DNA from: Microbacteriaceae bacterium
Lineage (GTDB): Bacteria; Actinomycetota; Actinomycetes; Actinomycetales; Microbacteriaceae
DNA length: 6,373 nucleotides
Direction: 5' to 3'
Assembly (NCBI GenBank): GCA_025463615.1
Contig: JAODAU010000422.1
Coordinates: 1-6,373 of the forward strand
Under the pieces are notes generated by a model. The model ran no database searches, was not told the DNA's origin, and worked only from the letters and a program-made list of their open reading frames with translations. A program made the position numbers and the translations under genes. Shown here in pieces: positions 6,187-6,373 of the stretch (its first letter is position 1; every line of letters begins with the position of its first letter).

Positions 6187-6209
6187 CACTTCCGCCCACG
6201 AGGCGGGTG
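6187..6209 (+). promoter_or_regulatory. Hairpin at the 5' end of the likely nusA leader
   Basis: CCGCC (6192-6196) and GGCGG (6202-6206) form a 5-bp stem with loop CACGA. The stem extends by CAC (6187-6189) with GTG (6207-6209) across a two-base TT bulge, giving 8 bp. It would sit within a base or two of the predicted transcript start, where it could stabilise the RNA or control nusA. No U-run follows, so it is not a terminator. Function is inferred. Confidence 0.4.
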
Positions 6210-6232
6210 CGAAACAATATGAACTGAATAGC

Positions 6233-6237
6233 GGAGG
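6233..6237 (+). promoter_or_regulatory. Ribosome binding site GGAGG for nusA
   Basis: GGAGG lies 5 nt before the ATG at 6243 and fixes that start. It is the only clear Shine-Dalgarno sequence in front of a complete gene start in this window; rip1, ispG and proS have none. Confidence 0.85.
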
Positions 6238-6242
6238 CCCTC

Positions 6243-6373
6243 ATGGACATCGACCTGAGCGTGCTGCGACTCATGGAGCGCGAGCGCGAGATCCCCTTCG
6301 ACGAACTCGTTGTGATCATCGAGCAGGCGATCCAGACGGCGTACCTCAAGCACACCGGGATCCCCGAGGCGAA
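6243..6373 (+). CDS. nusA: Transcription termination/antitermination factor NusA, N-terminal start (3' end outside window)
   Basis: NusA binds RNA polymerase and controls pausing, intrinsic termination and antitermination of rRNA operons. Only 43 complete codons are present: MDIDLSVLRLMERERE, then IPFDELVVIIEQAIQTAYLKHTG. This is the start of the N-terminal polymerase-binding domain and closely resembles actinobacterial NusA as recalled. The S1 and KH domains lie beyond the window. The start is supported by GGAGG at 6233-6237. In many actinobacteria rimP directly precedes nusA; here the upstream gene is the nuclease-like gene and no rimP is seen. Expression probably starts from the 169-bp gap after that gene. 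Confidence 0.95.
   Translation, partial: MDIDLSVLRLMEREREIPFDELVVIIEQAIQTAYLKHTGIPEA

Overview
The window is high-GC bacterial DNA with almost every third codon position G or C. GTG start codons, promoter-like TAGNNT boxes directly before starts, and the gene order dxr - rip1/rseP - ispG - proS - nusA point to an actinobacterium. The closest resemblance is to Microbacteriaceae (Leifsonia/Microbacterium-like), judged from protein sequence recall only.

Layout, all on the + strand: 1-641 is the 3' part of dxr (MEP isoprenoid pathway). 702-2018 is a site-2 membrane protease (Rip1/RseP, M50). 2069-3217 is ispG (GcpE, also MEP pathway). 3240-5012 is proS (bacterial prolyl-tRNA synthetase with an INS editing domain), interrupted at 4203-4205 by one in-frame TAG. 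5153-6073 is a single-gene island encoding a protein with an AbiEi-like N-terminal winged helix and a DUF559/Vsr-like nuclease fold. 6243-6373 is the start of nusA. No RNA genes, CRISPR array or insertion sequence were seen.

The MEP genes dxr and ispG flank a regulated intramembrane protease, as is common in actinobacteria. Although tightly packed, rip1, ispG and proS each have the same start architecture: TAGNNT, exactly 6 nt, then GTG. This suggests separate leaderless transcripts rather than one operon. nusA differs: it has a strong GGAGG ribosome site and a probable leader with a hairpin.

The parts most worth a second look are: (1) the amber codon inside proS, with a GTG immediately after it in the same frame; (2) the nuclease-like gene between proS and nusA, which has a different codon usage and is bracketed by two related long imperfect hairpins of nearly the same geometry, suggesting a small mobile or self-targeting unit; (3) a codon-context rule in the four housekeeping genes, where by hand count all 6 GAT codons among 93 Asp codons lie in GGATG[C/T]C, while the nuclease-like gene does not follow it.
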